Of a stretch of DNA of 64,000 nt, positions 54,120-63,951 are shown one piece after another. This stretch comes from Pseudomonas sp. NFIX28 (GTDB lineage: Bacteria; Pseudomonadota; Gammaproteobacteria; Pseudomonadales; Pseudomonadaceae). The position numbers and the translations under genes are program-made. The notes beneath the pieces are model-generated. The model searched no databases. It had not been told where the DNA came from and was given only the letters and a program-made list of their open reading frames with translations. The DNA is taken from positions 186,001 to 250,000 of the forward strand of contig NZ_FNPW01000002.1 of the NCBI RefSeq assembly GCF_900107395.1. Reading direction: 5' to 3'. How positions within the stretch are numbered: position 1 is the first letter of the stretch; each line of letters begins with the position of its first letter.

Positions 54120-54986
54120 TTGAATCTGTTGCAGCACATCGCCCAATCACGCCATCTCTTGCGCAAGTCGGAGCTCAAGGTCGCCGATCATGTGCTGCTC
54201 GACCCTGCGGCTGTGATGCACAGTTCCATGGCCGACCTGGCCCACAGCGTGGGGATCAGCGAGCCGACCATCGTGCGCTTCTGCCGCGCCATCGGTTGTT
54301 CCGGGTTCCAGGACCTGAAGCTCAAGCTGGCCCAGAGCCTGGCCGCCGGGGCGAGCTTCGGCCAGTTCGCGATTCACGAAGACGATTCGGTCGCCGACTA
54401 CAGCCTGAAAATCTTCGACACCACCCTGCACACGCTGATGGAGGTTCGCGAGAAGCTCGATCCGGTGGAGCTGCAACGGGCTGTGACCCTCATGTCCCAG
54501 GCCCAGCGCGTGGAGTTCTACGGCTTCGGCGCTTCCGGCGCGGTGGCGGCGGATGCCCAGCACAAATTCTTCCGTTTGCTGCTGACCGCGGCGGCCTATT
54601 CCGACCCGCATATGCAGGCGATGTCGGCGGTGACCTTGAAGCCCACCGACGTGGCGATCTGCATTTCCCAGTCCGGGCGTTCCAAGGACCTGCTGATCAC
54701 CGCCAATCTGGTGCGTGAAAGCGGCGCCTCGCTGATCACCCTGTGCCCGAGCCAGACCCCGCTGGCCGAGCTGTCGACCGTCAACCTGGCGATCGACGTG
54801 CACGAAGACACCGAAATCTATACCCCGCTGACCTCGCGTATCGCCCACCTGGTGGTGATCGACGTGCTGGCGATGGGCGTGGCCATGGCCCGCGGCCCGA
54901 GCCTGGTCAACCACCTCAAGAGCGTCAAGCGCAGCCTTCGCAGCCTGCGCCTGTCGCCCAAGTCGGTAAAAGCCCTCGACGATTGA
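54120..54986 (+). CDS. rccR: MurR/RpiR family regulator, probably RccR
   Basis: 288 residues from TTG 54120. The N-terminal HTH_6 domain (about 1-77) contains the recognition helix region MADLAHSVGISEPTIVRFCRAIGCSGFQDLK, and the C-terminal SIS domain (about 120-255) has the phosphosugar-binding loop VEFYGFGASGAVAADAQHKF and ICISQSGRSKDLLITANL. RpiR members bind phosphorylated sugars; RccR binds 2-keto-3-deoxy-6-phosphogluconate and controls the glyoxylate shunt and pyruvate metabolism. HexR has the same family layout but in Pseudomonas it sits next to zwf, whereas this gene's PAO1 position (near uvrD, pycR and the pyruvate carboxylase) matches PA5438. Confidence 0.8.
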   Translation: MNLLQHIAQSRHLLRKSELKVADHVLLDPAAVMHSSMADLAHSVGISEPTIVRFCRAIGCSGFQDLKLKLAQSLAAGASFGQFAIHEDDSVADYSLKIFDTTLHTLMEVREKLDPVELQRAVTLMSQAQRVEFYGFGASGAVAADAQHKFFRLLLTAAAYSDPHMQAMSAVTLKPTDVAICISQSGRSKDLLITANLVRESGASLITLCPSQTPLAELSTVNLAIDVHEDTEIYTPLTSRIAHLVVIDVLAMGVAMARGPSLVNHLKSVKRSLRSLRLSPKSVKALDD

Positions 54987-55017
54987 GCTGCCGGCAGCGC
55001 CCGGGTGATCATCCGGG

Positions 55018-55485
55018 CTAGGGCAGCGTGGCGTCGTCCTGATCCTGGTCATCGAGGTCGTCCGGCTTCACTTCCATCAGGGTGCCCGCCGCGTCTTCGC
55101 TGAGGCTGCGCGCCCGGCGCACTGCCGCAAGGTCCGGCTTGAAATCCAGCAGCTTTTCCGCGGCCAGCAATTGCTCGTCGGCCTCCTCGAGCCGTACCAG
55201 TTCCTCGCCATAACCTTCGTAGCAAGTGTCGTCGTCCGACAGATCGTCGATGCGCCGCTGCTTGGCGCTCAGGTTGGCGTGGATCCTTTCCAGCAGATCC
55301 TGGTGCTCGGCGATCTCATCGATGATTTCATCGACTTCATCGGGGTCGGCCGCAGCGTCAGGTGCCGACTCCTGGCTTTGACTGGCAGCGAGGGCAGCAA
55401 GGGTGTCCTCTTTGCCTGGGCTGAAGACCGTGGGTTGCCCGGCAGGTGCTTCGCCGGGGAATTTTTCGTGTTCGGGTGTGGCCAT
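55018..55485 (-). CDS. Acidic coiled-coil protein of unknown function
   Basis: 155 residues from ATG 55485, preceded by GGAGAG at 7 bases. The N-terminal third is Pro/Gly/Ser-rich and disordered; the rest is very acidic (DEVDEIIDEIAEHQDLLER) and predicted helical, with a C-terminal DDLDDQDQDDATLP. No Cys except one, no membrane helix. I recognise no domain. The in-frame upstream extension overlaps the divergent gene region without an RBS. It converges on rccR. Confidence 0.7.
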   Translation of the reverse strand: MATPEHEKFPGEAPAGQPTVFSPGKEDTLAALAASQSQESAPDAAADPDEVDEIIDEIAEHQDLLERIHANLSAKQRRIDDLSDDDTCYEGYGEELVRLEEADEQLLAAEKLLDFKPDLAAVRRARSLSEDAAGTLMEVKPDDLDDQDQDDATLP

Positions 55486-55620
55486 GGTGACGCTCTCCAA
55501 AAGGAAACAGGAATGGGTTTGTCCAGCTGAGTGTTGCGAGGGCGATAATAGAGAGCGGGCATTTTCCGGTTGACCGGAAATCCGAGGAGGCGGTGTCCAT
55601 TTTTCAAGGAGCGACAGTCG

Positions 55621-57357
55621 ATGGTCAGGATTCCAGCGTATTTTGAAGTCTTCGAGGTGTTGTGCTGGGGAGCAGGACTGGTGACTTCCACTGCTGATGG
55701 CTTTTCCGGGCTCAGGTCCTATGAGGCCAAGCAGAAGCTGTACTTCAGGAAAAACAATGAAGTGGAGCAGGGGCTGCTGCCGGACCTGCTCAGGTACCTG
55801 GTGCAGGACGACAAGGCGCTGGCCAGTACGCTCCAGCACTATCTGAATCAATACGAGCATGTCTTTTCGATATTGAGATCACGCCCGATCATCACTTACC
55901 AAGATTACGCAACGGGAATAGCCCGGTTTCTGGATATCTGGGTACTGCCGCAACTGGCCGTACTTCTGCATCGGTTGAGCGGCAAGCTTTCTCCTCAAAC
56001 GACGCTCCATCATTTCCACGCACTGCTGGTCAGCCACGGTACCAGCGGTATACAAGCGGCTGCGGTAAAGGCCTATATAAAAAGCCTGGTTCCAGCCACG
56101 GTAGACGCTCCGGATTTTTTCTATGCCCTGGACAAGGTCAGCGATAAATCCCATAAGAAAATCTCCACGATCAACGCTGAAGTCGAAGGCCTGAGGGCAG
56201 AGATTTCATCCAGCAAGCTGACTGCAGCAGAGCAGCAGGAGTTGCTGGGCACCGTGCACTGCGCCTATATGGCGGCGACCGCGCTGAGTCGTTTTTCCGA
56301 GATGTACGGCTCTACCCGAATGGACTCGAAGGCCACTCTGGTAGAACGTTTTCGTTACCACTACGAAGCATTCTGCGGGCGCCGGGAGCCGGATCGACTG
56401 GCTACCTCGCATATCGGGCTGTTCGATGGCTTCATTGCTTCCGGATTGCTGAATGCCAGTGGAAATGGCCATCTTGAGCGCCAGTTCGCTATCTTTTCCC
56501 AGCAAGTCGGCGCACGGTCAGTGGAGGCGTTCGAACCCTTGTACCAGCTTGTTCTGGCCACTGAAGAGGAGTACAGGGACCCCGTGGCGATCGAGCAGGC
56601 ATTCTCGAAGCTGGAGCAGCATCCGGATTACAGGCTGTTCGAGGCCTTTGCTTGGCAGGCGCGTGCCGTCTTGGCATTGGAGAATGGCGAGACTGCCCGG
56701 TCCCTGGCGTTTTATCGAAACGTCTTGCCGTACTCGGACAAGCAGCAGTTGGGGCATTTGGGGTTCTATGCTGCGTCTTATGTTATTGCGCTCGAGATTT
56801 CGCAGGAAAAAACCTTGCCCCACGGATGCTTGAACCCCTTGATCAACAAAAGAATTGAATCTGAACGACAACTCAGTGTGCTGCACGTGGCTCTGCCTAC
56901 GGTTTTCACTCCATTCAGTGAACCGCCTGAATGGTCGGCCCCGGTGCAAGCGGTGTTTTCCTCGATCAGGGAGTTCAACAGCGACATGTTGGAACTGACG
57001 CGAACTCCCCTGGAGAACCTATGCAATCCCCTGAAAAAGCTCAACGAGTTCATGGGAGAGTTCTTCAGTTTGCTGGCGTCGGGAAGCGATGAGGCCCAGT
57101 TCGGCAAGCTGATCTGCAAGGCCATCAAGAGCAAGGACCGAGAGCGCTCGGTGTTGAGCATGCATACTGCGACGCCTTATGAAGTCTTGCGGGATGAAAT
57201 CCTGTACGCGCAAACACTGTTCGGTGGCCTCAGGCTGTGCTTTCGGCTGAACCCGCACTTGCGTTCGTATCATGAGTTGTCGGATGCCCAGAAGAAAGTC
57301 ATCTTGAAGGCCTTGAGCCCGAATCGTTACCAGCATGACTCGCAGCTGGTCCGTTGA
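55621..57357 (+). CDS. Orphan protein of unknown function, lower GC
   Basis: 578 residues from ATG 55621, chosen because AAGGAG sits 9 bases upstream; the frame is open back to 55570. The base composition is visibly lower in GC than its neighbours (by eye in the low fifties, against over 60% around), which suggests a foreign origin. It is mainly helical, with runs such as VEQGLLPDLLRYLVQDDKAL, LVERFRYHYEAFCGRREPDR and LLASGSDEAQFGKLICKAIK. There is no signal peptide or membrane helix and no recognised motif. No transposase, partner gene or tRNA is beside it. Confidence 0.65.
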   Translation: MVRIPAYFEVFEVLCWGAGLVTSTADGFSGLRSYEAKQKLYFRKNNEVEQGLLPDLLRYLVQDDKALASTLQHYLNQYEHVFSILRSRPIITYQDYATGIARFLDIWVLPQLAVLLHRLSGKLSPQTTLHHFHALLVSHGTSGIQAAAVKAYIKSLVPATVDAPDFFYALDKVSDKSHKKISTINAEVEGLRAEISSSKLTAAEQQELLGTVHCAYMAATALSRFSEMYGSTRMDSKATLVERFRYHYEAFCGRREPDRLATSHIGLFDGFIASGLLNASGNGHLERQFAIFSQQVGARSVEAFEPLYQLVLATEEEYRDPVAIEQAFSKLEQHPDYRLFEAFAWQARAVLALENGETARSLAFYRNVLPYSDKQQLGHLGFYAASYVIALEISQEKTLPHGCLNPLINKRIESERQLSVLHVALPTVFTPFSEPPEWSAPVQAVFSSIREFNSDMLELTRTPLENLCNPLKKLNEFMGEFFSLLASGSDEAQFGKLICKAIKSKDRERSVLSMHTATPYEVLRDEILYAQTLFGGLRLCFRLNPHLRSYHELSDAQKKVILKALSPNRYQHDSQLVR

Positions 57358-57479
57358 TCATTGCCGGGCAGCCGCCCGGCGAGCGCCGCAAGCTTCATCG
57401 TTCTGTTACCCCAGTGACGTACAACTGTCATCGAGGTGGCGCATCGTGAAACTCCCGTACTCGCATAGGGAGACTCGAA

Positions 57480-57692
57480 ATGGCCCGGCCTTACGAAGAG
57501 AGCAGCAGCGCAGTCAAGACCCGTCGTCAACAGGAAGACCAGCGCCGCATGGAATTTCGCCGCGCGATCGAACATCGCTGTGAGCTGCGCCGTCTGCAGC
57601 AGGAAATCAACGACTACCCCGAGCTGGAAGCCGTCAATTACTGGCAGGCTGCCCCAGCGGCTTCCCGTCAAAGCGTTCAACCAACCCGCTGA
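57480..57692 (+). CDS. Small conserved PA3496-like protein
   Basis: 70 residues, RBS GGGAG 7 bases before ATG 57480. The sequence MARPYEESSSAVKTRRQQED with RRMEFRRAIEHRCELRRLQQE matches the short Pseudomonas family called PA3496 (putative envelope integrity protein). It is strongly charged and helical. The last 59 bases overlap the 3' end of pycR on the opposite strand (convergent overlap). Confidence 0.75.
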   Translation: MARPYEESSSAVKTRRQQEDQRRMEFRRAIEHRCELRRLQQEINDYPELEAVNYWQAAPAASRQSVQPTR

Positions 57693-58596
57693 TCTGCACC
57701 CGTTCGCTGCGGATAAACCCCAGGAACGCATGCGCTACCGGTGACAGGCGTTTCGCCTTGGCCTGCACCAGGCACCAGCTGCGATACAACGGCAGCTCTT
57801 CGACCGGCAACTCGACGAGGCCCCCGGTCGCCAACTCAAGGTTCAGGGCGTGGCGCGTCAACAGCGCCACGCCCAGACCCGCCCGCACACACTCACGCTG
57901 CGCCTCGGCCGACGACACTTCCAGGGTCTGGGTGAAGTGCACGCGCTTTTCCTTGAAATACTCCTCGCAGGCCAGGCGCGTGCCCGAGCCCTGTTCGCGC
58001 ACCAGCAGGTTGTAGGGTTCCAGGTCCTGCAGGCGCAGCGGCCCCAAGTGGCACAGCGGGTGGTCGGGCGGGGCCACGGCGACGATCGGGTTGTTGAGGA
58101 ACGGCAGGAATTCCAGGCCCATGTCCTGCGGGACCATGGACATGATCACCAGGTCGTCGCGGTTGTCCGAGAGGCGGCGGATCACCTGGCCGCGGTTGAC
58201 CACCGTCAGCTGCAGGTTGACCTCCGGGTGCTGGCGCTTGAAGGCGGCGAACAGGTGCGGCACGAAATACTTGGCGCTGGATTCCACCGCCAGTTTCAGC
58301 TGGCCCTGCAAGGAGCCCTGCATGTCCGACAGCTGCATGTCGAGGTTTTCCAGGCGCCCGAAGATATCGCGGCTGGCCCGTTGCAGGGCCTCGGCGGCCT
58401 CGGTCATGTAGAGCTTCTTGCCGACGTAGTCGAACAAGGGCTGGCCGATCAGCTCTTCCAGCTGGCGAATCTGCAGGCTGACGGCAGGCTGAGTGAGAGA
58501 CATTTCGTCAGCCGCCCGGCTGTACGAGCGTAGATCGCAGACTTCATTGAAAATCTGCAGTTGGCGTAATGTCATACGCATCAAGGACTTACGCAT
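57634..58596 (-). CDS. pycR: LysR-type regulator PycR
   Basis: 320 residues from ATG 58596; MRMTLRQLQIF five codons later is an alternative. An N-terminal winged HTH (FNEVCDLRSYSRAADEMSLTQPAVSLQIRQLEEL, about 16-49) is followed by a periplasmic-binding-type effector domain from about 95. Divergent from pycA, the arrangement of PAO1 PA5437 (PycR), which controls pyruvate carboxylase, lipid metabolism and virulence genes. Expected ligand is an intermediate of pyruvate or oxaloacetate metabolism. Confidence 0.88.
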   Translation of the reverse strand: MRKSLMRMTLRQLQIFNEVCDLRSYSRAADEMSLTQPAVSLQIRQLEELIGQPLFDYVGKKLYMTEAAEALQRASRDIFGRLENLDMQLSDMQGSLQGQLKLAVESSAKYFVPHLFAAFKRQHPEVNLQLTVVNRGQVIRRLSDNRDDLVIMSMVPQDMGLEFLPFLNNPIVAVAPPDHPLCHLGPLRLQDLEPYNLLVREQGSGTRLACEEYFKEKRVHFTQTLEVSSAEAQRECVRAGLGVALLTRHALNLELATGGLVELPVEELPLYRSWCLVQAKAKRLSPVAHAFLGFIRSERVQISGLVERFDGKPLGQPASN

Positions 58597-58633
58597 TTTT
58601 TAAGGTCTCGCGCCGAAGGCTGTCGGATCAACT

Positions 58634-58669
58634 ATAAGTCTTTGCTTATGAGCGACCCAATAATTATTG
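58634..58669. promoter_or_regulatory. LysR-type operator candidates in the pycR-pycA region
   Basis: ATAAG-TCTTTG-CTTAT at 58634-58649 fits the inverted repeat with T-N11-A core expected of LysR-type regulators, and CAATAATTATTG at 58658-58669 is a perfect 12-base palindrome next to it. They lie between the divergent starts at 58596 and 58786, the place where PycR should act. Confidence 0.55.
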
Positions 58670-58785
58670 ATTTTTGTTAATTCATCGACAGGAATAGTGT
58701 GAGCCTGCGACTGGCTTGAAACATTTAGTCACGCGCCGGCCCGGTCTAGGGGTCGACTGTTCCAACGGCTCAAGGGTACCTCCAA

Positions 58786-60201
<1,416 letters not shown>

Positions 60202-60212
60202 GGAAAAGAACA

Positions 60213-62021
60213 ATGAGCAAGAAGATTTTTGTTACCGACACCATCCTGCGCGACGCTCACCAATCGCTGCTGGCGACCCGCATGCGCACCGAAGACATGC
60301 TGCCGATCTGCGACAAGCTCGACAAAGTCGGCTACTGGTCGCTGGAAGTCTGGGGCGGCGCGACCTTCGATGCCTGCGTGCGTTTCCTCAAGGAAGACCC
60401 GTGGGAGCGCCTGCGCAAACTGCGCGCCGCGTTGCCCAACACCCGCCTGCAGATGCTCCTGCGCGGGCAGAACCTGCTGGGCTACCGCCATTACAGCGAC
60501 GACGTGGTCAAGGCCTTCGTCGCCAAGGCGGCGGTCAACGGCATCGACGTGTTCCGCATCTTCGACGCCATGAACGACGTGCGTAACCTGCGCGTGGCCA
60601 TCGAGGCGGTAAAGGCCGCCGGCAAGCACGCCCAGGGCACTATCGCCTACACCACCAGCCCGGTGCATACCATCCAGGCGTTCGTGGCCCAGGCCAAGCA
60701 GATGGAATCCATGGGCTGCGATTCGGTAGCGATCAAGGACATGGCCGGCCTGCTGACCCCTTACGCCACCGGCGAGCTGGTCAAGGCGCTGAAGGCCGAG
60801 CAGTCGCTGCCGGTGTTCGTCCATTCCCACGACACCGCCGGCCTGGCCGCGATGTGCCAGCTCAAGGCCATCGAAAACGGCGCCGACCACATCGACACCG
60901 CGATCTCCAGCTTCGCCTGGGGCACCAGCCACCCGGGCACCGAGTCGATGGTCGCCGCCCTTAAAGGCAGTGAATTCGACACCGGCCTGGACTTGGAACT
61001 GCTGCAGGAAATCGGCCTGTACTTCTATGCTGTGCGCAAGAAGTACCACCAGTTCGAAAGTCAGTTCACTGCGGTCGATACCCGGGTGCAGGTCAACCAG
61101 GTTCCGGGCGGGATGATTTCCAACCTGGCCAACCAGCTCAAGGAGCAGGGCGCCCTGAACCGCATGAACGAAGTGCTGGCGGAGATTCCGCGGGTGCGTC
61201 ACGACCTCGGCTACCCGCCGCTGGTGACCCCGACTTCGCAGATCGTCGGCACCCAGGCGTTCTTCAACGTGCTGGCCGGCGAGCGCTACAAGACCATCAC
61301 CAACGAAGTGAAGCTGTACCTGCAAGGCGGCTACGGCAAGGCGCCGGGCGAGGTGGACGAGAAACTGCGGCGCCAGGCCATCGGCAGCGAAGACGTGATC
61401 GACGTGCGCCCGGCCGACCTGCTGAAGCCGGAGATGACCAAGCTGCGGGCCGATATCGGCGCCCTGGCCAAGTCCGAGGAAGACGTGCTGACCTACGCCA
61501 TGTTCCCGGACATCGGGCGCAAGTTCCTCGAAGAACGTGAAGCCGGCACCCTGACGCCGGAAGTGCTGCTGCCGATCCCGGAAGCGGGCGGCGTTGCCTC
61601 TGCCGGTGGCGAGGGCGTGCCGACCGAGTTCGTCATCGACGTACACGGCGAAACCTACCGCGTCGACATTACCGGCGTCGGCGTCAAATCCGAAGGCAAG
61701 CGCCACTTCTACCTGTCCATCGACGGCATGCCGGAAGAAGTGGTGTTCGAGCCGCTCAACGAGTTCGTCGGCGGCGGCAGCAGCAAGCGAAAGCAGGCCA
61801 GCGCGCCGGGCCACGTCAGCACCACCATGCCGGGCAACATCGTCGACGTGCTGGTCAAGGAAGGCGACACCGTCAAGGCCGGCCAGGCCGTGCTGATCAC
61901 CGAAGCCATGAAGATGGAAACCGAAGTCCAGGCGGCCATCGCCGGCAAGGTCACCGCCATCCATGTGGCCAAGGGCGACCGGGTCAACCCGGGCGAAATC
62001 CTGATCGAGATCGAAGGCTGA
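60213..62021 (+). CDS. pycB: Pyruvate carboxylase subunit B (carboxyltransferase + biotinyl domain)
   Basis: 602 residues from ATG 60213, preceded by AGGAAAAGAACA, 11 bases after the pycA stop. The N-terminal TIM-barrel carboxyltransferase is visible as TDTILRDAHQSLLATRMRTEDML (about 8-30), KDMAGLLTPY and HSHDTAGLAAM (metal-binding HxH), with the PYC_OADA domain in the middle. The C-terminal biotinyl domain ends with EAMKMETEVQAAIAG, in which Lys (about 566) takes biotin. Databases often call it oadA (oxaloacetate decarboxylase alpha); without beta and gamma subunits beside it, carboxylase is the right reading. Confidence 0.95.
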   Translation: MSKKIFVTDTILRDAHQSLLATRMRTEDMLPICDKLDKVGYWSLEVWGGATFDACVRFLKEDPWERLRKLRAALPNTRLQMLLRGQNLLGYRHYSDDVVKAFVAKAAVNGIDVFRIFDAMNDVRNLRVAIEAVKAAGKHAQGTIAYTTSPVHTIQAFVAQAKQMESMGCDSVAIKDMAGLLTPYATGELVKALKAEQSLPVFVHSHDTAGLAAMCQLKAIENGADHIDTAISSFAWGTSHPGTESMVAALKGSEFDTGLDLELLQEIGLYFYAVRKKYHQFESQFTAVDTRVQVNQVPGGMISNLANQLKEQGALNRMNEVLAEIPRVRHDLGYPPLVTPTSQIVGTQAFFNVLAGERYKTITNEVKLYLQGGYGKAPGEVDEKLRRQAIGSEDVIDVRPADLLKPEMTKLRADIGALAKSEEDVLTYAMFPDIGRKFLEEREAGTLTPEVLLPIPEAGGVASAGGEGVPTEFVIDVHGETYRVDITGVGVKSEGKRHFYLSIDGMPEEVVFEPLNEFVGGGSSKRKQASAPGHVSTTMPGNIVDVLVKEGDTVKAGQAVLITEAMKMETEVQAAIAGKVTAIHVAKGDRVNPGEILIEIEG

Positions 62022-62054
62022 TTTCAGGCCTTTCATCTGCAACGTTTTACCTCG

Positions 62055-62080
62055 GGGGGGCTACGGCCTCCCTTTTTTTT
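62055..62080 (+). terminator. Intrinsic terminator of pycAB
   Basis: GGGGGGC (62055-62061) and GCCTCCC (62066-62072) pair through a UACG tetraloop (C(UACG)G), followed by eight T (62073-62080). A textbook Rho-independent terminator 35 bases after the pycB stop. Confidence 0.93.
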
Positions 62081-62170
62081 GCCCGTTGCCGAGCCGAGGC
62101 GGGAGGCTGGCCCGCGTGCTGCTGGGCCGTTTGAGGGGCGATTTGCGGGCTGCCCGAGGTGAAGTTTCGC

Positions 62171-62266
62171 TGCATTTTAATGCACTTGTTTCGTTCTGAT
62201 TTTCAGATATCTGCATTAGAATGCATTCTTTTGCCTTATGGCTGATTCAAAGTGCATCAAAATGCA
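62171..62266. promoter_or_regulatory. Three spaced palindromic operators before the hipA-hipB operon
   Basis: TGCATTTTAATGCA (62171-62184), TGCATTAGAATGCA (62212-62225) and TGCATCAAAATGCA (62253-62266) share TGCATY-N2-AATGCA. The starts are exactly 41 bases apart, so the three sites lie on the same face of the helix. The third overlaps the GTG start of hipA, and a TAGAAT hexamer in the second resembles a -10 box. Together they are the likely operators of the antitoxin. Confidence 0.85.
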
Positions 62267-63601
62267 GACGAAAACGTGCTTCGGCTGACCTTGCAACTCT
62301 ACCGCGCAGGGGCCTGGAGCGACGCCATGACCCTGGCCTTCGACAGGCCCGAAGAGGGCTTCGCCAGCCCCTGCCGTTTTGCTTACGTGCAGCAATACCT
62401 GGTGGATAACCTGGAGGCGGTCGCCAGCCCGTTGGCCAGGTCGGTCAGTGCGCAGATCCCGTTGGGCTGGGAGTCGTGGCGAGAAGAACGGGCCCCGGCC
62501 TTTATCTACGACCTTGCCCCGGCAGCGGCGGCCGGGCGCTTTTTGTTGCGGCATATCGGCCATGAGCGGCCGGATGGCATGGGCGGTGAATTGTTCCTCC
62601 TGGCCCGCTCGTGCGCGGCGCCGATGGGCAACCTGCGGATCAAGGAGTCGCTGGCGGGGCTGCGCAGGCGCCCGGCGCTGGGCTTTTCACGGGGCCAGGT
62701 GAGCGCCCTGGACAACCGCTTTCTTGAATACGCCCATGAGCAGGGGGCGGCGTTCGCCGGTTCGGCGAGCATCGGCGGCGAAGCGCCCAAGCTGCTGCTG
62801 ACCGAGAACCGCGAGGGCTTATTGTTCCCCGATGCGCTGCTCGATGACGCCGCGGCGGCGCGCCACTGGTGGGTGAAGTTTCCCCGCAACCCGGCCACGC
62901 AGAATGACTGCGACATCCTGCGCAGCGAATTCCACTATTTCCGCGCGCTGCAACAGCTGGGCATCGATACGCCACCGGCCCAGGGCCTGGCCCTGGAAGA
63001 GGGGCCCAGGCCCAGCCTGTGGATGCAGCGCTTCGACCGCCGGGTTACGCCGGCGGGGGTGGAGCGCCTGGCGGTCGAGTCGATCTATTCCCTGGCGGGG
63101 CTGGTGGGCCATGGCCAGGGCATGCGGCACACCGAGGTGCTGGGCATCCTCGCCGAGCTGTGGCGAGCCACCGGCCAGGAGTCGGCGATCCCCGAGCTGG
63201 TGGCGGATTACCTGCGCCGCGACTTGCTCAACACCATCCTCGGCCACTCGGATAACCACGGCCGCAACCTCTCGATCATCCGCACCGAAAGCACAGTGCG
63301 GCTGGCGCCGATCCACGATCTGGCGCCCACGGTCATGGACGACGAGGGCATTACCCGGACCATCAAGTGGCCCGGGCGCATGGAAGTGGCGGGCGACGTG
63401 GACTGGCGCCTGGTGTGCGCCAGCCTCAAGCCGCTGACCGACCCCGAGGCCGCCCTGGCGCGCCTGCGCGAAGACGCCGAGCACCTGCGGGCCCTGCCGG
63501 ACCTGTTGAGCGCCAGCGGCTTGCCCGAGGCGACCCTGAACCATCCGCGCGTGCATTTGCGCCACCTGGACCGACGCCTGCAGGAGTGGGGATTGCGATG
63601 A
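62252..63601 (+). CDS. hipA: HipA-family serine/threonine kinase toxin
   Basis: 449 residues from GTG 62252 (a GTG at 62276 would shorten it by eight). Motifs of the HipA kinase: GSASIGGEAPKLLLTENREG (about 170), WWVKFPRN (about 207), the catalytic NTILGHSDNHGRNLSI (about 331, with the Asp and the N of D-N-H-G-x-N) and the DFG-like PIHDLAPTV. Such toxins phosphorylate tRNA synthetases or related targets and cause dormancy. It lies first in the operon, ahead of the antitoxin, the reverse of classical hipBA. A stop of the toxin overlaps the antitoxin start (ATGA at 63598-63601). Confidence 0.9.
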   Translation: MHQNADENVLRLTLQLYRAGAWSDAMTLAFDRPEEGFASPCRFAYVQQYLVDNLEAVASPLARSVSAQIPLGWESWREERAPAFIYDLAPAAAAGRFLLRHIGHERPDGMGGELFLLARSCAAPMGNLRIKESLAGLRRRPALGFSRGQVSALDNRFLEYAHEQGAAFAGSASIGGEAPKLLLTENREGLLFPDALLDDAAAARHWWVKFPRNPATQNDCDILRSEFHYFRALQQLGIDTPPAQGLALEEGPRPSLWMQRFDRRVTPAGVERLAVESIYSLAGLVGHGQGMRHTEVLGILAELWRATGQESAIPELVADYLRRDLLNTILGHSDNHGRNLSIIRTESTVRLAPIHDLAPTVMDDEGITRTIKWPGRMEVAGDVDWRLVCASLKPLTDPEAALARLREDAEHLRALPDLLSASGLPEATLNHPRVHLRHLDRRLQEWGLR

Positions 63602-63948
63602 GTACGAACCTGGAAGAACGCGGCGCGCTGATCGAGGACATCCAGCAGGAGCTGGCGGCCGGACGCCTGTCGATTGGCGATGCGGTCAGGCGCCTGCGCA
63701 CCGAAGTCACGGGGTTGCACCAGAGCCAGTTCGCCCGGATGTGCCGGCTTTCCCTGCGCACCCTGATCCATATCGAACACGGCGACGGCAACCCGACCCT
63801 CAAGTCGCTGAACGCGGTGTTCAAGCCCTTCGGTTTGCAGATGGGGGTGGTAACCGTGCAGAAAACCAGTCGCGCCCGCTCGCTGCTCGATGATCTCGAG
63901 CGCCTGGAAAAGGGCCCGGGAAATCCCCGGGCCTCGGCGGCCAGCTGA
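63598..63948 (+). CDS. hipB: HipB-like HTH antitoxin
   Basis: 116 residues from ATG 63598. An XRE-type HTH (about 41-85): VTGLHQSQFARMCRLSLRTLIHIEHGDGNP, followed by TLKSLNAVFKPFGLQMGVVTV. The N-terminus (1-35) is an additional helical region, and the C-terminus (90-116) is a basic tail (SRARSLLDDLERLEKGPGN), the part that often contacts the toxin. It should bind the three TGCATY-N2-AATGCA sites and silence the kinase. Confidence 0.87.
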   Translation: MSTNLEERGALIEDIQQELAAGRLSIGDAVRRLRTEVTGLHQSQFARMCRLSLRTLIHIEHGDGNPTLKSLNAVFKPFGLQMGVVTVQKTSRARSLLDDLERLEKGPGNPRASAAS

Positions 63949-63951
63949 GCC

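Noticed and set aside
54120..54986. HexR (zwf regulator) as the name of the RpiR-family gene
   Set aside because: No zwf, pgl or eda gene is adjacent, and the neighbourhood is that of PA5438/RccR. The family is the same, so a phylogeny would settle it.
60213..62021. Sodium-pumping oxaloacetate decarboxylase alpha subunit
   Set aside because: No beta or gamma subunit genes are present and the partner is a biotin carboxylase, so pyruvate carboxylase subunit B is the better call.
63913..63933. GC-rich hairpin (GGCCCGGG/CCCGGGCC) as terminator of hipAB
   Set aside because: It lies inside the coding end of the antitoxin and is not followed by a T-run.
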